The notes: a model not told the origin generated them from the letters alone. A stretch of 45,152 bases of DNA from Streptomyces sp. SID10853 (GCF_010548145.1 NZ_JAAGLN010000033.1:1-45152), one strand, 5' to 3'; positions 7,687-15,981 are shown, counted from the first letter of the stretch. A program made the numbers and translations.

Positions 7687-8886
7687 CTATCCGGCGTGAC
7701 CGTACTCGGGCAGCACGAGAGCCGTACTGGCCGTGCGGCCCTGACTCTCCGACGAAAGAGCGGTACCGCCGCGCAGAGCGGCGTTGCGCGCGTCGAGCTG
7801 CTCCCGGGTGCGCGGGGTGACCGTGGCACTGCCGCCCAGGGCCAGCGCCTGGTTCAGCTCCACGAACTCACGGACCGTCTTCTCGTAGGCCGCGAAGGCC
7901 GTGGTGTGGTCGGCATGAGTGGCCAGCTCACCCGCCAGCACATACGCCCCGACCAGCGAGACGCTCGACCCCTGGCCGGACAGGAAGGAGGTCGCGTGGG
8001 CGGCGTCCCCGGCCAGCGCCGTACGCCCGGTGGACCAGGCCGGCATATGGATCTGGCTCACGACGTCGAAGAAGAGGTCGTCGGCGCTCCGCATCGCCGC
8101 CACCATGCGGGGAATCTCCCACTGCGCGTCGGGGAACTCCGATGCCACCAGCTCACGCTGGGCCCACGGGTCGCGGAACGCGCCCAAGGGGGCCTCGTCC
8201 TGAGCGAACGTCAGGAACCCGTGCAGGGTGTCGGCGGGGTCGTGGGCGTAGAGCGTCGCGGCCCTGCCCGGGACGTTCCACATACGGGCCTCGTGCGCGA
8301 GACCGAGGTCATTGGGCAGCGTGAAGCCGGCGAAGCAGTAACCGAGGTAGCGGTGGTACCGCTCTTCGGGACCGAAGGCAAGCCGGCGGGTGTTGGAGTG
8401 CAGACCGTCGGCGCCGATCACCAGGTCGAAGGTGCGCCGGGTGCCGCTGTCGAAAGTGACGTCCACGGCGTCGCCGCGGTCGTCGAGGGTCGCTATCGAG
8501 TCGTTGAACAGGAACTCGACCCTGTCCCGGACCAGGCCGTGGAGACAGTCGGCCAGGTCTCCCCTGCGCACCTCCAGATCGAGATTCTCCGCCCCGCCGG
8601 TGACGGCCTCGGGCCGCACGGCGGCCACGACATCGCCGTCGGCATCGAGGAAGGAGATCTTCTGTGTGTCCACATGGGCCCGCCGGAGCTGCGGCAGCAG
8701 CCCCATCCGGTCGACCACGTCTCGGGCGGTGCCGCGGACGTCGATCGCGTATCCGCCGCCGCGGAGCGCGGGAGCCTTCTCCACCACGGTGACCTCGAAG
8801 CCGTACCGGTCGAGCCAGTAGGCGAGGGACGGGCCGGCGATGCTGGCCCCGGAGATGAGGATCGTGCGGTTGACCTTGGGGTTCAT
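7687..8886 (-). CDS. FAD-dependent aromatic-type monooxygenase (PHBH/TetX fold)
   Basis: A 399-residue class A flavoprotein monooxygenase. The N-terminal Rossmann motif ILISGASIAGPSLAYWL and acidic end VVEKAP bind FAD. The DG motif is GADGLHSNTRR and the GD motif is LAGDAAHATSFLSGQG. The protein is cytoplasmic and uses NAD(P)H and oxygen to hydroxylate an unknown substrate; TetX-like drug-inactivating enzymes share this fold. Two ATGs stand in tandem; the second (8886) has GAGGAG at the better spacing of seven bases. The gene is divergent from a MarR gene, with inverted repeats between them, so it is probably the MarR target. Confidence 0.88.
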   Translation of the reverse strand: MNPKVNRTILISGASIAGPSLAYWLDRYGFEVTVVEKAPALRGGGYAIDVRGTARDVVDRMGLLPQLRRAHVDTQKISFLDADGDVVAAVRPEAVTGGAENLDLEVRRGDLADCLHGLVRDRVEFLFNDSIATLDDRGDAVDVTFDSGTRRTFDLVIGADGLHSNTRRLAFGPEERYHRYLGYCFAGFTLPNDLGLAHEARMWNVPGRAATLYAHDPADTLHGFLTFAQDEAPLGAFRDPWAQRELVASEFPDAQWEIPRMVAAMRSADDLFFDVVSQIHMPAWSTGRTALAGDAAHATSFLSGQGSSVSLVGAYVLAGELATHADHTTAFAAYEKTVREFVELNQALALGGSATVTPRTREQLDARNAALRGGTALSSESQGRTASTALVLPEYGHAG

Positions 8887-8927
8887 CATGAATCTCCTCG
8901 TCCGGGTTCCCACCCGGGCAGTAGATG

Positions 8928-9013
8928 CCTACTTTAGGTATCCTTATTGCGGACGCAGTACGGCCTCGGACACCGACGAGCAAGACCACCATATAGATAC
9001 CTGTGTTAAGTAT
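8928..9013. promoter_or_regulatory. Divergent promoter/operator region of monooxygenase and MarR genes
   Basis: Two related inverted repeats lie near either end of the intergenic region. CCTACTTTAGG (8928-8938) is a perfect 4+3+4 repeat followed by TATC. The other runs from ATAC (8997-9000) to GTAT (9010-9013), and its reverse complement contains TACTT and AGGTATC like the first. Paired sites of this type suit a MarR dimer that represses both genes. Confidence 0.55.
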
Positions 9014-9028
9014 GCAAATGGAGCTGGG

Positions 9029-9541
9029 ATGAACACGCCAACACCGGGTGAGCCCGAGCAGGCCGGCAACCAGGACGACGTACTGGCCGTGATGCCCCGC
9101 CTGGCCCAGCTGAGCAATGCCATCAGCCGCGGCCGGCTGGTGCACCACGCCATGGAGGCGGCCGGGGCCACGGTGGACCGGCCCGCCTTCTCCGTACTCC
9201 TCGCCCTGCACTTCGCGGGCAGGCCGCTGCGGGTGAAGGAGATCGCGGAGCAGGTGCAGGTCGTCCAGCCCCACGCCACGCGCCAGGTTCAGCAGTTGGA
9301 GCGGCGCGGGCTGGTGCACCGCATCGGCGACCCGGACGACGGACGCGTCAGCCTGATCGAGCCGACAGCCGAAGGGGCCCGGGCCGCCGACCGTTACGCG
9401 CGCACGCTCGTCGGGTGGTTCACGGGGGCCGTAGCGCACTGGCCGGAACAGGACCGCAGGGACCTCGGCCGGCTGCTGACCCGTTTCACCGACGATGTGA
9501 CGGCCCGGCTGGCGGCCCTGGACGACACGGCGCCCTCCTAG
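9029..9541 (+). CDS. MarR family transcriptional regulator
   Basis: A 170-residue winged-helix regulator. The sequence fits the MarR layout: N-terminal dimerisation helix, central HTH (VKEIAEQVQVVQPHATRQVQQLERRGLV) and the wing RIGDPDDGRVSLIEPT with the conserved D-x-R, then C-terminal helices. The ATG at 9029 has GGAG five bases upstream. It is transcribed divergently from the FAD monooxygenase, a classic arrangement in which the regulator senses a phenolic or drug-like ligand that the enzyme acts on. It probably also represses itself. The ligand is unknown. Confidence 0.9.
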   Translation: MNTPTPGEPEQAGNQDDVLAVMPRLAQLSNAISRGRLVHHAMEAAGATVDRPAFSVLLALHFAGRPLRVKEIAEQVQVVQPHATRQVQQLERRGLVHRIGDPDDGRVSLIEPTAEGARAADRYARTLVGWFTGAVAHWPEQDRRDLGRLLTRFTDDVTARLAALDDTAPS

Positions 9542-9631
9542 GGAGTTGCGATCAAGATCGTGATGCGAGGTGCCGGATCCAGCGGAGACCGGCGCCGGGG
9601 CCGACGCGGACGCCCGGCCGGTGCGGGCGGG

Positions 9632-9913
9632 TCAGCGTTCCCGGATCATGGGGTGCGTGGCCAGGGCGGTGACCTCGATGTCGGCGTACGGCCAGATGGG
9701 CAGGCTGGTCAGAGCCTCTTCCAGTGCGTCGGCGTCGACAGCGGACCATATGCCGACGTTGCCGCGCCGGCCAGGGATCCGCCAGAAGTGCTGGATCACT
9801 CCCTCGTCCAGCAGTTCACGGCCCCGCTCCCGTTCCCGGCGGATGAGATCGTCGCGTTCGTCGGCGGGCAGCGTGTAGGCACGGGAACCGTCGACCTGCA
9901 CGAGAAACTCCAT
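9632..9913 (-). CDS. Muconolactone Delta-isomerase-like protein
   Basis: A 93-residue cytoplasmic protein of the muconolactone isomerase/YciI-like ferredoxin fold. It opens with MEFLVQVD and contains GRRGNVGIWSAVDADALEEALTSLPIWPY, which matches the MIase family well. True CatC isomerises muconolactone in the beta-ketoadipate route, but no other catechol pathway gene is nearby, so the catabolic role is unproven. The start has an excellent ribosome site (AAGGAGGT). It is divergent from an ArsR gene and shares its promoter region. Confidence 0.8.
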   Translation of the reverse strand: MEFLVQVDGSRAYTLPADERDDLIRRERERGRELLDEGVIQHFWRIPGRRGNVGIWSAVDADALEEALTSLPIWPYADIEVTALATHPMIRER

Positions 9914-9951
9914 GGGACCTCCTTGATCGATGTGCCGCCAGGAAGATTACA

Positions 9952-9972
9952 TCGAACATTATAGAACTTCGA
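9952..9972. promoter_or_regulatory. Operator-like inverted repeat between isomerase and ArsR genes
   Basis: TCGAA (9952-9956) and TTCGA (9968-9972) form an inverted repeat with an 11-base AT-rich centre in the 77-bp divergent intergenic region. A -10-like TAGCCT (9978-9983) lies seven bases before the ArsR ATG, which lacks a Shine-Dalgarno sequence, so that mRNA may be leaderless and repressed from this site. Confidence 0.5.
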
Positions 9973-9990
9973 AATAGTAGCCTTGTCCTC

Positions 9991-10308
9991 ATGCCGAAGA
10001 GTCCGCACCACCCCGATCTCGGGGACGTTCAGCTTGCAAGGCTGCTCTCTGCCCTGGGGGATCCGGCCCGGCTCGCGATCGTCGCCGTACTGGCGGACCA
10101 CGCCGAGCACCAGCGTGAGGACTTTTCCGTGAGCCTCGGGCCATCCACGGTGAGCCACCACATGCGGATCCTGCGAGAAGCCGGTCTGACTCTCCACCGC
10201 TTCGAGGGCACCCGCTGCTTCGTCTCGCTGCGGGAGGACACCCTCGACCGCTTCTCCGCGGCGCTGACGGGCATCCTTGAGTCCCTCGACACCATCGACA
10301 CGCATTGA
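9991..10308 (+). CDS. ArsR family transcriptional regulator
   Basis: A 105-residue winged-helix regulator: LLSALGDPARLAIVAVLADH is the typical ArsR N-terminal helix pair, and LGPSTVSHHMRILREAGL is the recognition HTH. The CVC metal box of arsenic sensors is absent, so it is likely a non-metal member responding to a small organic ligand or redox. It is divergent from the isomerase-like gene, which is the most likely target, along with its own promoter. Confidence 0.9.
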   Translation: MPKSPHHPDLGDVQLARLLSALGDPARLAIVAVLADHAEHQREDFSVSLGPSTVSHHMRILREAGLTLHRFEGTRCFVSLREDTLDRFSAALTGILESLDTIDTH

Positions 10309-10428
10309 TGTGTGGGGTTGTGATCGCGCGGGTCCCCGCCTGGGGGGGGCCGGCTCGTGGAGTGGAGCGGCCGGACGTCTCGCCCTCAGCTTCCCCAGGA
10401 CCTGTCCGACGGCGGACGGCGGACGGCG

Positions 10429-11283
10429 TCAGACGGCCAGGCTCCGGGCGATGGCGTCGGCCGCGAGAAGCGGCATCGAGTGGTGCGAGACCCCGGGGAC
10501 CACATCCGTCCGCGCCTCAGGCAGCGCCGTACGCGCGGCCGCGGCCACCCGGGCCGCGTCATGGCAGCGGGCCCGCCCTGCGAAGCAGAGGACCGTGGAC
10601 GGCCGGCCGGTTCCGGTCAGGACGGGGCGCGGACCGGTGACGGGACGGACGGTGGGGAAAGCGGCCGTCGCGTCCTGCAGCCGCATCCAGGCCGGGTCGA
10701 GGTCGGCGCCGCCGGTCTCCCAGGCCAGAAATCGCCTGATCCGTACGGGAGTCGGCCGCAGCAGCATGGGCAGGGCCCGCAGCACATAGCCCGGCCTGAG
10801 CCCGGCGAAGACCTGTACGGGGTCGAAGAGGACGAGGCGGGCCAGGCGTGCGGGGTGCCGGGCGGCGTAATGGGCCGCGATCCAGGCGCCGTAGGAGTGT
10901 CCGGCCAGGGTCACGGGGCCGGAGATGTCCGGCGCGTCGAGGACAGCGTCCAGTACCTCGTCGAGCCAGCCGGTCAGATCGTCCGTGGTCCGGATCGGCC
11001 GCCCGTCGGCCGGCACGCTGAGCCCCGGCTCGCCCACCAGGTCCACCGCGTGCACCCGTTGGGCCCCGCCCAGCCCCGCGGCGACCGCCGCACGCCAGAC
11101 CAGCGAGGTGGCGCCGCCGCCCGGCAGCAGCACCACGGGTGGGGCGGTGCGGGGCCCACAGCTGTTGACGCGGGTGAGCCCGTACGGAGTGGGGACGTCA
11201 CGGCTGTCCACCGGGAGGGGCCACTGGGCGAGGATCTCGCCGTACGCGGTGCGGAATCGGGGTGGCACCGGCGCAGCCGACAT
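10429..11283 (-). CDS. Alpha/beta hydrolase
   Basis: A 284-residue cytoplasmic hydrolase. The oxyanion region is LLPGGGATSLVW (52-63), the nucleophile elbow is GHSYG with Ser130, the strand LFDPVQ follows, and the C-terminal His is in GVSHHSM (267/268). This is the fold of esterases, lactonases, haloperoxidase-like and C-C hydrolases; the exact reaction cannot be read from sequence. It converges on the ArsR gene, and its 5' side faces a long non-coding stretch. Confidence 0.85.
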   Translation of the reverse strand: MSAAPVPPRFRTAYGEILAQWPLPVDSRDVPTPYGLTRVNSCGPRTAPPVVLLPGGGATSLVWRAAVAAGLGGAQRVHAVDLVGEPGLSVPADGRPIRTTDDLTGWLDEVLDAVLDAPDISGPVTLAGHSYGAWIAAHYAARHPARLARLVLFDPVQVFAGLRPGYVLRALPMLLRPTPVRIRRFLAWETGGADLDPAWMRLQDATAAFPTVRPVTGPRPVLTGTGRPSTVLCFAGRARCHDAARVAAAARTALPEARTDVVPGVSHHSMPLLAADAIARSLAV

Positions 11284-11719
11284 GGCGGCCTCCCTTACCT
11301 CGCTGGGCGACAGTCTCGTTCAGTCGTGCAGCGAAGGATCCTACTGACCGCGGCGGGCCGCGGGTTCACGGCCTTCGGGGCCGAAATCCTGTCGGGGATG
11401 AAGCCCGTGTTACGGCATCGCGAAATGAACGGCGGCCGGCAGCCCGGCCCGCACCCCGGCAGCACGCACACCCCGCCCGTATCCGGTCGGCGTCTCCCCT
11501 GCTCAGAGCGGGGGCGGCTGTCCCGCCCCGGGGTCGGCGGCCCGCGGCCCGCGGCCGTTCACACTCCCTGGACGCGCATTGACGCCCCCTTCCCGGCGTG
11601 GGTTACTGACGCCGGACCGGCCCGGTGATCCCCCGCCGGTCCGGCGGCCCCGATTCCCGTGTGCCGCCCGTTTCACCGAGCGCGCCCCCGGCGGCGCCCG
11701 CACGGCGGAGAGAACCAGG
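11284..11719. other. Non-coding stretch with one promoter candidate
   Basis: No convincing gene: open frames here have Arg/Pro-rich shadow composition and no ribosome site. It holds the upstream regions of the alpha/beta hydrolase (minus) and the sulfur operon (plus). Confidence 0.6.
11579..11608 (+). promoter_or_regulatory. Promoter candidate for the sulfur operon
   Basis: TTGACG (11579-11584), an 18-base spacer and TTACTG (11603-11608). The -35 is good and the -10 moderate. It would place the leader ORF about 100 bases into the transcript. Confidence 0.4.
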
Positions 11720-11902
11720 GTGACCAGCATGGAACGCGCACCGGAGAGGACGGCAGCCGTACGCCGCCTCCGCTGCGCCCTGCCGCACCCCGGCTCCGCG
11801 CGTACGCCGTCGTCAGCGGCCCACCCCTGTCGCTCGTGTACCGGCGGGTGTCGCTCGTGTACCGCCGGGCTGCCGGCCGGCGCTCCGCGCCACGGCCGCT
11901 GA
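11720..11902 (+). CDS. Candidate Cys-rich leader peptide of the sulfur operon
   Basis: A 60-codon ORF starting at GTG 11720, with GGAGAG seven bases upstream (an in-frame ATG lies at 11729). Cys occurs at 19, 37, 40, 44 and 47. The last four sit in two tandem copies of CRSCT (CRSCTGG, CRSCTAG) encoded by a 21-bp DNA repeat, and all four use TGT, the less favoured Cys codon in GC-rich genomes. It ends 146 bases before an operon for uptake and breakdown of sulfur amino-acid derivatives. Polycysteine upstream ORFs act as cysteine-responsive attenuators in mycobacteria; a similar role is inferred here. Expression is not shown by sequence, and the rest of the ORF looks unremarkable. Confidence 0.45.
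   Translation: MTSMERAPERTAAVRRLRCALPHPGSARTPSSAAHPCRSCTGGCRSCTAGLPAGAPRHGR
11828..11869 (+). repeat. 21-bp tandem repeat, two copies
   Basis: Copies at 11828-11848 and 11849-11869 differ at one base. Each begins TGTCGCTCGTGTACC. In the leader ORF frame each encodes CRSCT plus two small residues. Confidence 0.9.
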
Positions 11903-11977
11903 CACCCCGGACAGAACCCGGCCCGCTCTCCCCCAAGGTCCCCGCTCTCTCCCGTACCGCCGTTCCCGGCACCTTGC

Positions 11978-12010
11978 CCGGGGCGCCGGCTCGGCCCCGG
12001 CCGTGCCGGC
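11978..12010 (+). promoter_or_regulatory. Mutually exclusive hairpins before the permease gene
   Basis: Stem one pairs CCGGGGC (11978-11984) with GCCCCGG (11994-12000). An alternative stem pairs GCCGGC (11985-11990), which is the loop of the first, with GCCGGC at 12005-12010. The two cannot form together, as in attenuators. GC-rich DNA forms such pairs often, so this is suggestive only. Confidence 0.3.
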
Positions 12011-12048
12011 CCCCGCCGCCCGGCGACCTCTTGATCTCTGGAGTACCC

Positions 12049-13128
12049 ATGCCCGAGACGTCCGCGCCCCCGGACGAGCCGGTGACCGCCGGCGCGCTGC
12101 CCGCTCCCCCCGGACCTCCACGGTCCGGTTCGGCGTCCGGACGGGATGCCGGACCGGACGCCGGGTCGGATACCGGAGCGGACGCCGGTCCGGCCGCCCC
12201 GGTGCGCGACCCCCGGCTCGCGGCCGAGCGAGTGCTGCCGCTGCGTCACCCGTGGCGCTGGGTGCTGACGGCCGTGGTCGTGGTCCTGGTCGCCCAGTTC
12301 CTGCACGGACTTGTGAGCAACCCGTTCTACCAGTGGAGCCGGTTCTCGTACTGGCTCTTCCGCCCGGTCGTGCTCGAAGGACTGCTCATCACCCTCGAAG
12401 TCGCGGCGCTCAGCGCGGTGGCCGGGCTCATCGGCGGAATCGTCCTCGCGCTCTGCAGGCTCTCCCCCAACCCCGTACTCAGGTCGGCCTCCTGGGTCTA
12501 CATCTGGCTGCTGCGCTCGGTCCCCCTGATCGTCGTCCTGCTCTTCCTGTACAACTTCAGCGCGCTGTACCGGACGCTCAGTCTGGGCATCCCGTTCGGG
12601 CCCGCCTTCTTCCGGTTCGACGAGTCCCATCTCGCCACCGACCTGGTGGTCGCCGTCGTCGGTCTGAGCCTCAACGAGGCCGCGTACGCCGCCGAGGTCG
12701 TCAGGTCCGGTGTGCTCTCCGTCGACCAGGGCCAGCACGAGGCGGCGTCGGCCCTCGGGCTGCCGCGCGGGTTCCGGTTCCGCCGCATCGTGTTCCCGCA
12801 GGCCCTGCGGGTCATCGTGCCGACCTATGTCAACCAGCTGATCGGCCTGGTCAAAAGCACCTCGCTGGTCTTCTACGTCTCCCTGCTCGACCTCTTCGGC
12901 ACGGTGCAGAGCCTGGGCAGCACCTATCCGGGGGATGTCGTACCGCTGCTGCTCGTGGCCACCTGCTGGTACATCGTCCTGACGAGCGCCGTCTCGGTCG
13001 TCCAGTTCTATGTGGAGCGCCACTACTCACGCGGTGCGCTGCGCACCGTACCCCCCACTCCCCTGCAGAAGGTCAGGGCCGGGATCCGCAGCGCGCGTGC
13101 CCGGATCGCGATCGGAGCGGGCATATGA
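12049..13128 (+). CDS. Amino-acid ABC transporter permease (HisMQ/TcyL type)
   Basis: A 359-residue membrane protein. The first 70 residues are a Pro/Gly/Asp-rich cytoplasmic extension, unusual for the family, followed by a polar amino-acid permease core: a first membrane helix near 67-85, LRSVPLIVVLLFLYN, and the coupling loop GVLSVDQGQHEAASALGLPRGFRFRRIVFPQALR. The ATG at 12049 has GGAG five bases upstream. A single permease gene suggests a homodimeric channel. The neighbours suggest a cystine or S-substituted cysteine substrate. It overlaps the ATPase gene by four bases. Confidence 0.9.
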   Translation: MPETSAPPDEPVTAGALPAPPGPPRSGSASGRDAGPDAGSDTGADAGPAAPVRDPRLAAERVLPLRHPWRWVLTAVVVVLVAQFLHGLVSNPFYQWSRFSYWLFRPVVLEGLLITLEVAALSAVAGLIGGIVLALCRLSPNPVLRSASWVYIWLLRSVPLIVVLLFLYNFSALYRTLSLGIPFGPAFFRFDESHLATDLVVAVVGLSLNEAAYAAEVVRSGVLSVDQGQHEAASALGLPRGFRFRRIVFPQALRVIVPTYVNQLIGLVKSTSLVFYVSLLDLFGTVQSLGSTYPGDVVPLLLVATCWYIVLTSAVSVVQFYVERHYSRGALRTVPPTPLQKVRAGIRSARARIAIGAGI

Positions 13129-13934
13129 GCCTCGGCACCACACCGCCGCAGGGCGCGGAGTCCGTCCGCTCCGCGCCGGTCGCCGTGGAAATCCACCGCG
13201 CGCACAAGTGGTTCGGGGACCACCAGGTCCTGCGCGGCATCGATCTGACCGTGGCCCCGGGCTCGGTCACCGTCGTCATCGGGCCTTCCGGGTCCGGCAA
13301 GTCGACACTGCTGCGCGCCGTGAACCATCTGGAGAAGCTGGACATCGGCCATGTGACGGTCGGCGGCGAGCCCATCGGCGTACGGCACTTCCGGGGCCGG
13401 CTCAAAGAGCTGGCCGAGCGTACGATCCGGGCCCAGCGCAGCCGTATCGGTTTTGTCTTCCAGCACTTCAACCTGTTCCCGAACCTGACGGTGCTGGAGA
13501 ACGTCGCAGCGGCGCCGACCGCCATCGGCCGTACCGACCGGGAGGGCGGCCGGGCCCTGGCCCGCACTCTGCTGGAGCGGGTCGGTCTCGGGGACAAGGC
13601 CGGTGCGTATCCACGGCAGTTGTCCGGCGGCCAGCAGCAGCGGGTGGCCATCGCACGGGCGCTGGCCCTCGAACCAGGGGTGATCCTCTTCGACGAGCCG
13701 ACATCGGCGCTCGACCCGGAGCTTGTCGGCGAGGTCCTCGCTGTCATCAAGGAGCTGGCGACCGGCGGAACGACGCTGATCGTGGTGACCCACGAGATCG
13801 GGTTCGCCCGCGAGGTGGCCGACCAGGTCGTCTTCCTCGACCACGGGCGGATCGTCGAACAGGGGCCGCCAGGACAGGTGCTCGACCATCCCCGCGAGGC
13901 CAGGACCAGGGAGTTCCTCGGCAAGGTGCCCTGA
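13125..13934 (+). CDS. Amino-acid ABC transporter ATPase (GlnQ/TcyN type)
   Basis: A 269-residue cytoplasmic ATPase. Walker A is GPSGSGKST (53-61), the Q-loop is FVFQHFNLFPNLTVLENV (typical of polar amino-acid importers), the signature is LSGGQQQR, Walker B is VILFDEPTSALD and the switch His is in VTHEIGFA. A short insertion around 75-100 (GRLKELAERTIRAQRSRIG) matches the TcyC/TcyN/YxeO subgroup. It is translationally coupled to the permease gene and is followed after 73 bases by the binding protein. Confidence 0.92.
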   Translation: MSLGTTPPQGAESVRSAPVAVEIHRAHKWFGDHQVLRGIDLTVAPGSVTVVIGPSGSGKSTLLRAVNHLEKLDIGHVTVGGEPIGVRHFRGRLKELAERTIRAQRSRIGFVFQHFNLFPNLTVLENVAAAPTAIGRTDREGGRALARTLLERVGLGDKAGAYPRQLSGGQQQRVAIARALALEPGVILFDEPTSALDPELVGEVLAVIKELATGGTTLIVVTHEIGFAREVADQVVFLDHGRIVEQGPPGQVLDHPREARTREFLGKVP

Positions 13935-14007
13935 GCGGCACCGTCCGCATCGCCCCGCCCCGTCCCGCCTCCCGACATCACCCGCACCCACCATCGAGGA
14001 ATCCGAC

Positions 14008-15030
14008 ATGTTCCGCCGCAGCTCACCTCTGTCCGCTCTCGCCGCCGCCGGCACCGTGCTCGCCCTGGCCGCCGGACTCAGCGCCTGCGGTGCCGGCAGC
14101 GCCAAGGACGGGACCGGCTCGCCGACAGCCGCCGCCAAGGGGTCGGTGGTCATCGGCGCGGTCTCGAACGGCGCCGCCAGGCAGACCACTCTGCACGTCC
14201 CCGAAGTGGACTCCATCCGGGCCCAGTTGCCCAAGTCCGTCACCGCGGACGGGAAACTGACCATCGGGCTCGGTATGCTCCCGGCCGGCTCCGCGCCGCT
14301 CGGGTATGTCGGAGACGACCAGAAGACCCTCACCGGATCCGAGCCCGATCTCGGCCGGCTGGTCGCCTCGGTGTTCGGCCTCCGGCCCGATCTGAAGAAC
14401 TCGACCTGGGAGAACCTGTTCGTCGGGATCGACAGCGGCCGCACCGAGGCGGGCTTCTCCAACATCACGGACACGGAGGAGCGGAAGAAGAAGTACGAGT
14501 TCGCCTGCTACCGCGAGGACAACCTCGGCTTCGAGGTGCGCAAGGACTCCGGCTGGAACTTCGACGGCACGTACAAGAGCCTGGCGGGGAAGACCGTCGC
14601 GGTGGGAGCGGGCACCAACCAGGAGAAGCTCCTGCTCGAATGGCGGGGCAAGCTGGCGGCCGAGGGCAAGAAGCTGACGGTGAAGTACTACCAGGACAGC
14701 AACAGCACCTATCTGGCGCTGAATTCGAAGAAGATCGACGCGTACTTCGGCCCGAACCCGAGTCTCTCGTACCACATCACCCGCACCGCATCGACCCCGC
14801 AGGCGACCCGCAGCGCGGGCACCTTCTCGGGGGCCGGGGCCTCGTTGCAGGGACTGATCTGCGCCACCGCCAAGAAGGGCAGCGGCCTCGCGAAGCCACT
14901 GGCCGCTGCCCTCAACTACCTGATCGAGCAGGGGCAGTACGCCAAGTGGCTGCAGGCGTGGAACCTCGAGAACGAGGCCGTGAAGACCGCCGGGGTGAAC
15001 CCGCCGGGCCTGCCGGTCAGCAACTCCTGA
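14008..15030 (+). CDS. Substrate-binding lipoprotein of amino-acid ABC importer
   Basis: A 340-residue protein. The lipoprotein signal ends at LSACG (Cys27). The mature domain has the SBP family 3 layout: DGKLTIGLGMLPAGSAPLGYVGDD (ligand lobe 1), GSEPDLGRLVASVFGL, GIDSGRTEAGFSNITDTEERKKKYEFACY and GKTVAVGAGTNQEKLL. It delivers a polar amino acid to the permease and ATPase encoded just upstream. An S-modified cysteine is the likely ligand from context. Confidence 0.9.
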   Translation: MFRRSSPLSALAAAGTVLALAAGLSACGAGSAKDGTGSPTAAAKGSVVIGAVSNGAARQTTLHVPEVDSIRAQLPKSVTADGKLTIGLGMLPAGSAPLGYVGDDQKTLTGSEPDLGRLVASVFGLRPDLKNSTWENLFVGIDSGRTEAGFSNITDTEERKKKYEFACYREDNLGFEVRKDSGWNFDGTYKSLAGKTVAVGAGTNQEKLLLEWRGKLAAEGKKLTVKYYQDSNSTYLALNSKKIDAYFGPNPSLSYHITRTASTPQATRSAGTFSGAGASLQGLICATAKKGSGLAKPLAAALNYLIEQGQYAKWLQAWNLENEAVKTAGVNPPGLPVSNS

Positions 15031-15141
15031 GCCGTGGCACCGCCGACCCCCGAGCCCGGTCACCGACTTCCGGCCCGAGGGCGGCGACCCGGTGGAAGAG
15101 CCCGTCCGAGAACATTCCCCGCAGAGAAGAGAAGGCGCCGC

Positions 15142-15915
15142 ATGTCCACCGAACTCCAGCCACCGCGGCCGCCCCTCCCGCTGCCCGCTCCCGCACCGTC
15201 CACCGGACGGGCCGCTCCGCATCTGCTGGACAACGCCGCCTGGGCCGCGCTCACCGGCCCGCACCGGCGCTTCGCCGAGACGGTGGGTGCCGCCGCGCGC
15301 TATCAGCCGGATGTCGCGCCCTTCGTCGCACTGGCCGATCCGGCGTCCCCCGCGGCCTGGGACGACCTCGCCGTACTGGTCGGCCGCGGCGGGGAGACCG
15401 CCGTCACCGGGGTCACGTCGGTGCCGGACAACTGGGAGACGGTACGCAGCGGTTCGGGCGTCCAGCTCATCGCCACCGCCCTGCGTACGGCCCGCGACCC
15501 GGAGGCGGTCCGGCTGACCCCGGCGGACGTACCGGAGATGCTGGACCTGGTGAGCCGCACCAGGCCGGGCCCCTTCCTCCCCCGCACGATCGAACTGGGC
15601 GCGTACTGGGGGATCCGGCGCGGCGGGCGGCTGGTGGCGATGGCAGGCGAGCGGCTGCGCCCGCCGGGCCACACCGAGATCAGCGCCGTCTGCACGGACG
15701 CCGGACACCGGGGCCAGGGGCTCGCCACCCGGCTGGTTCGCCATGTGGCCCACGGGATCCGGGAGCGCGGGGACACCCCGTTCCTGCACGCGGCGGGCGA
15801 GAACGAGAACGCCATCCGGCTGTATCTGTCGATGGGCTTCACGCTGCGTCTGCGCAATCTGTTCGTCGTGGTCCGGGTCCCGGGAGGTGACGCCCCGGCC
15901 GCACCTGGGGCCTGA
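15142..15915 (+). CDS. GNAT N-acetyltransferase
   Basis: A 257-residue acetyltransferase of the FR47-like GNAT type. The C-terminal half holds the acetyl-CoA site: EISAVCTDAGHRGQGLATRLVRHV, with the RGQGLA pyrophosphate loop at 190-195, and ENENAIRLYLSMGF, the common GNAT strand/helix near the end. The N-terminal half is a divergent substrate-side domain. In the B. subtilis yxe and ytm operons the acetyltransferase N-acetylates S-substituted cysteine before a monooxygenase cleaves it; position in this operon supports the same job here. An AGAGAAG stretch lies upstream of the ATG. Confidence 0.85.
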   Translation: MSTELQPPRPPLPLPAPAPSTGRAAPHLLDNAAWAALTGPHRRFAETVGAAARYQPDVAPFVALADPASPAAWDDLAVLVGRGGETAVTGVTSVPDNWETVRSGSGVQLIATALRTARDPEAVRLTPADVPEMLDLVSRTRPGPFLPRTIELGAYWGIRRGGRLVAMAGERLRPPGHTEISAVCTDAGHRGQGLATRLVRHVAHGIRERGDTPFLHAAGENENAIRLYLSMGFTLRLRNLFVVVRVPGGDAPAAPGA

Positions 15916-15981
15916 CCGGACCTGCCGCTCCTCCCCCGCTCCCCCCGCACCTCCGCCCCTCAGGAAAGGCACCCCGCGGAC

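Noticed and set aside
7687..11283. Part of an antibiotic or aromatic catabolic gene cluster
   Set aside because: The monooxygenase, isomerase-like protein and hydrolase each have their own control or orientation, and no ring-cleavage, synthase or transport genes accompany them.
11284..12048. S-box or other known sulfur riboswitch upstream of the sulfur operon
   Set aside because: I could not find a recognisable riboswitch core; only short GC hairpins and the Cys-rich ORF are visible.
11503..13023. Long minus-strand open frame opposite the amino-acid permease gene
   Set aside because: Its composition (Gly/Asp/Glu/Arg-rich, no domain) is that of a mirror frame of GC-rich coding DNA; the plus-strand permease with clear motifs explains the region.
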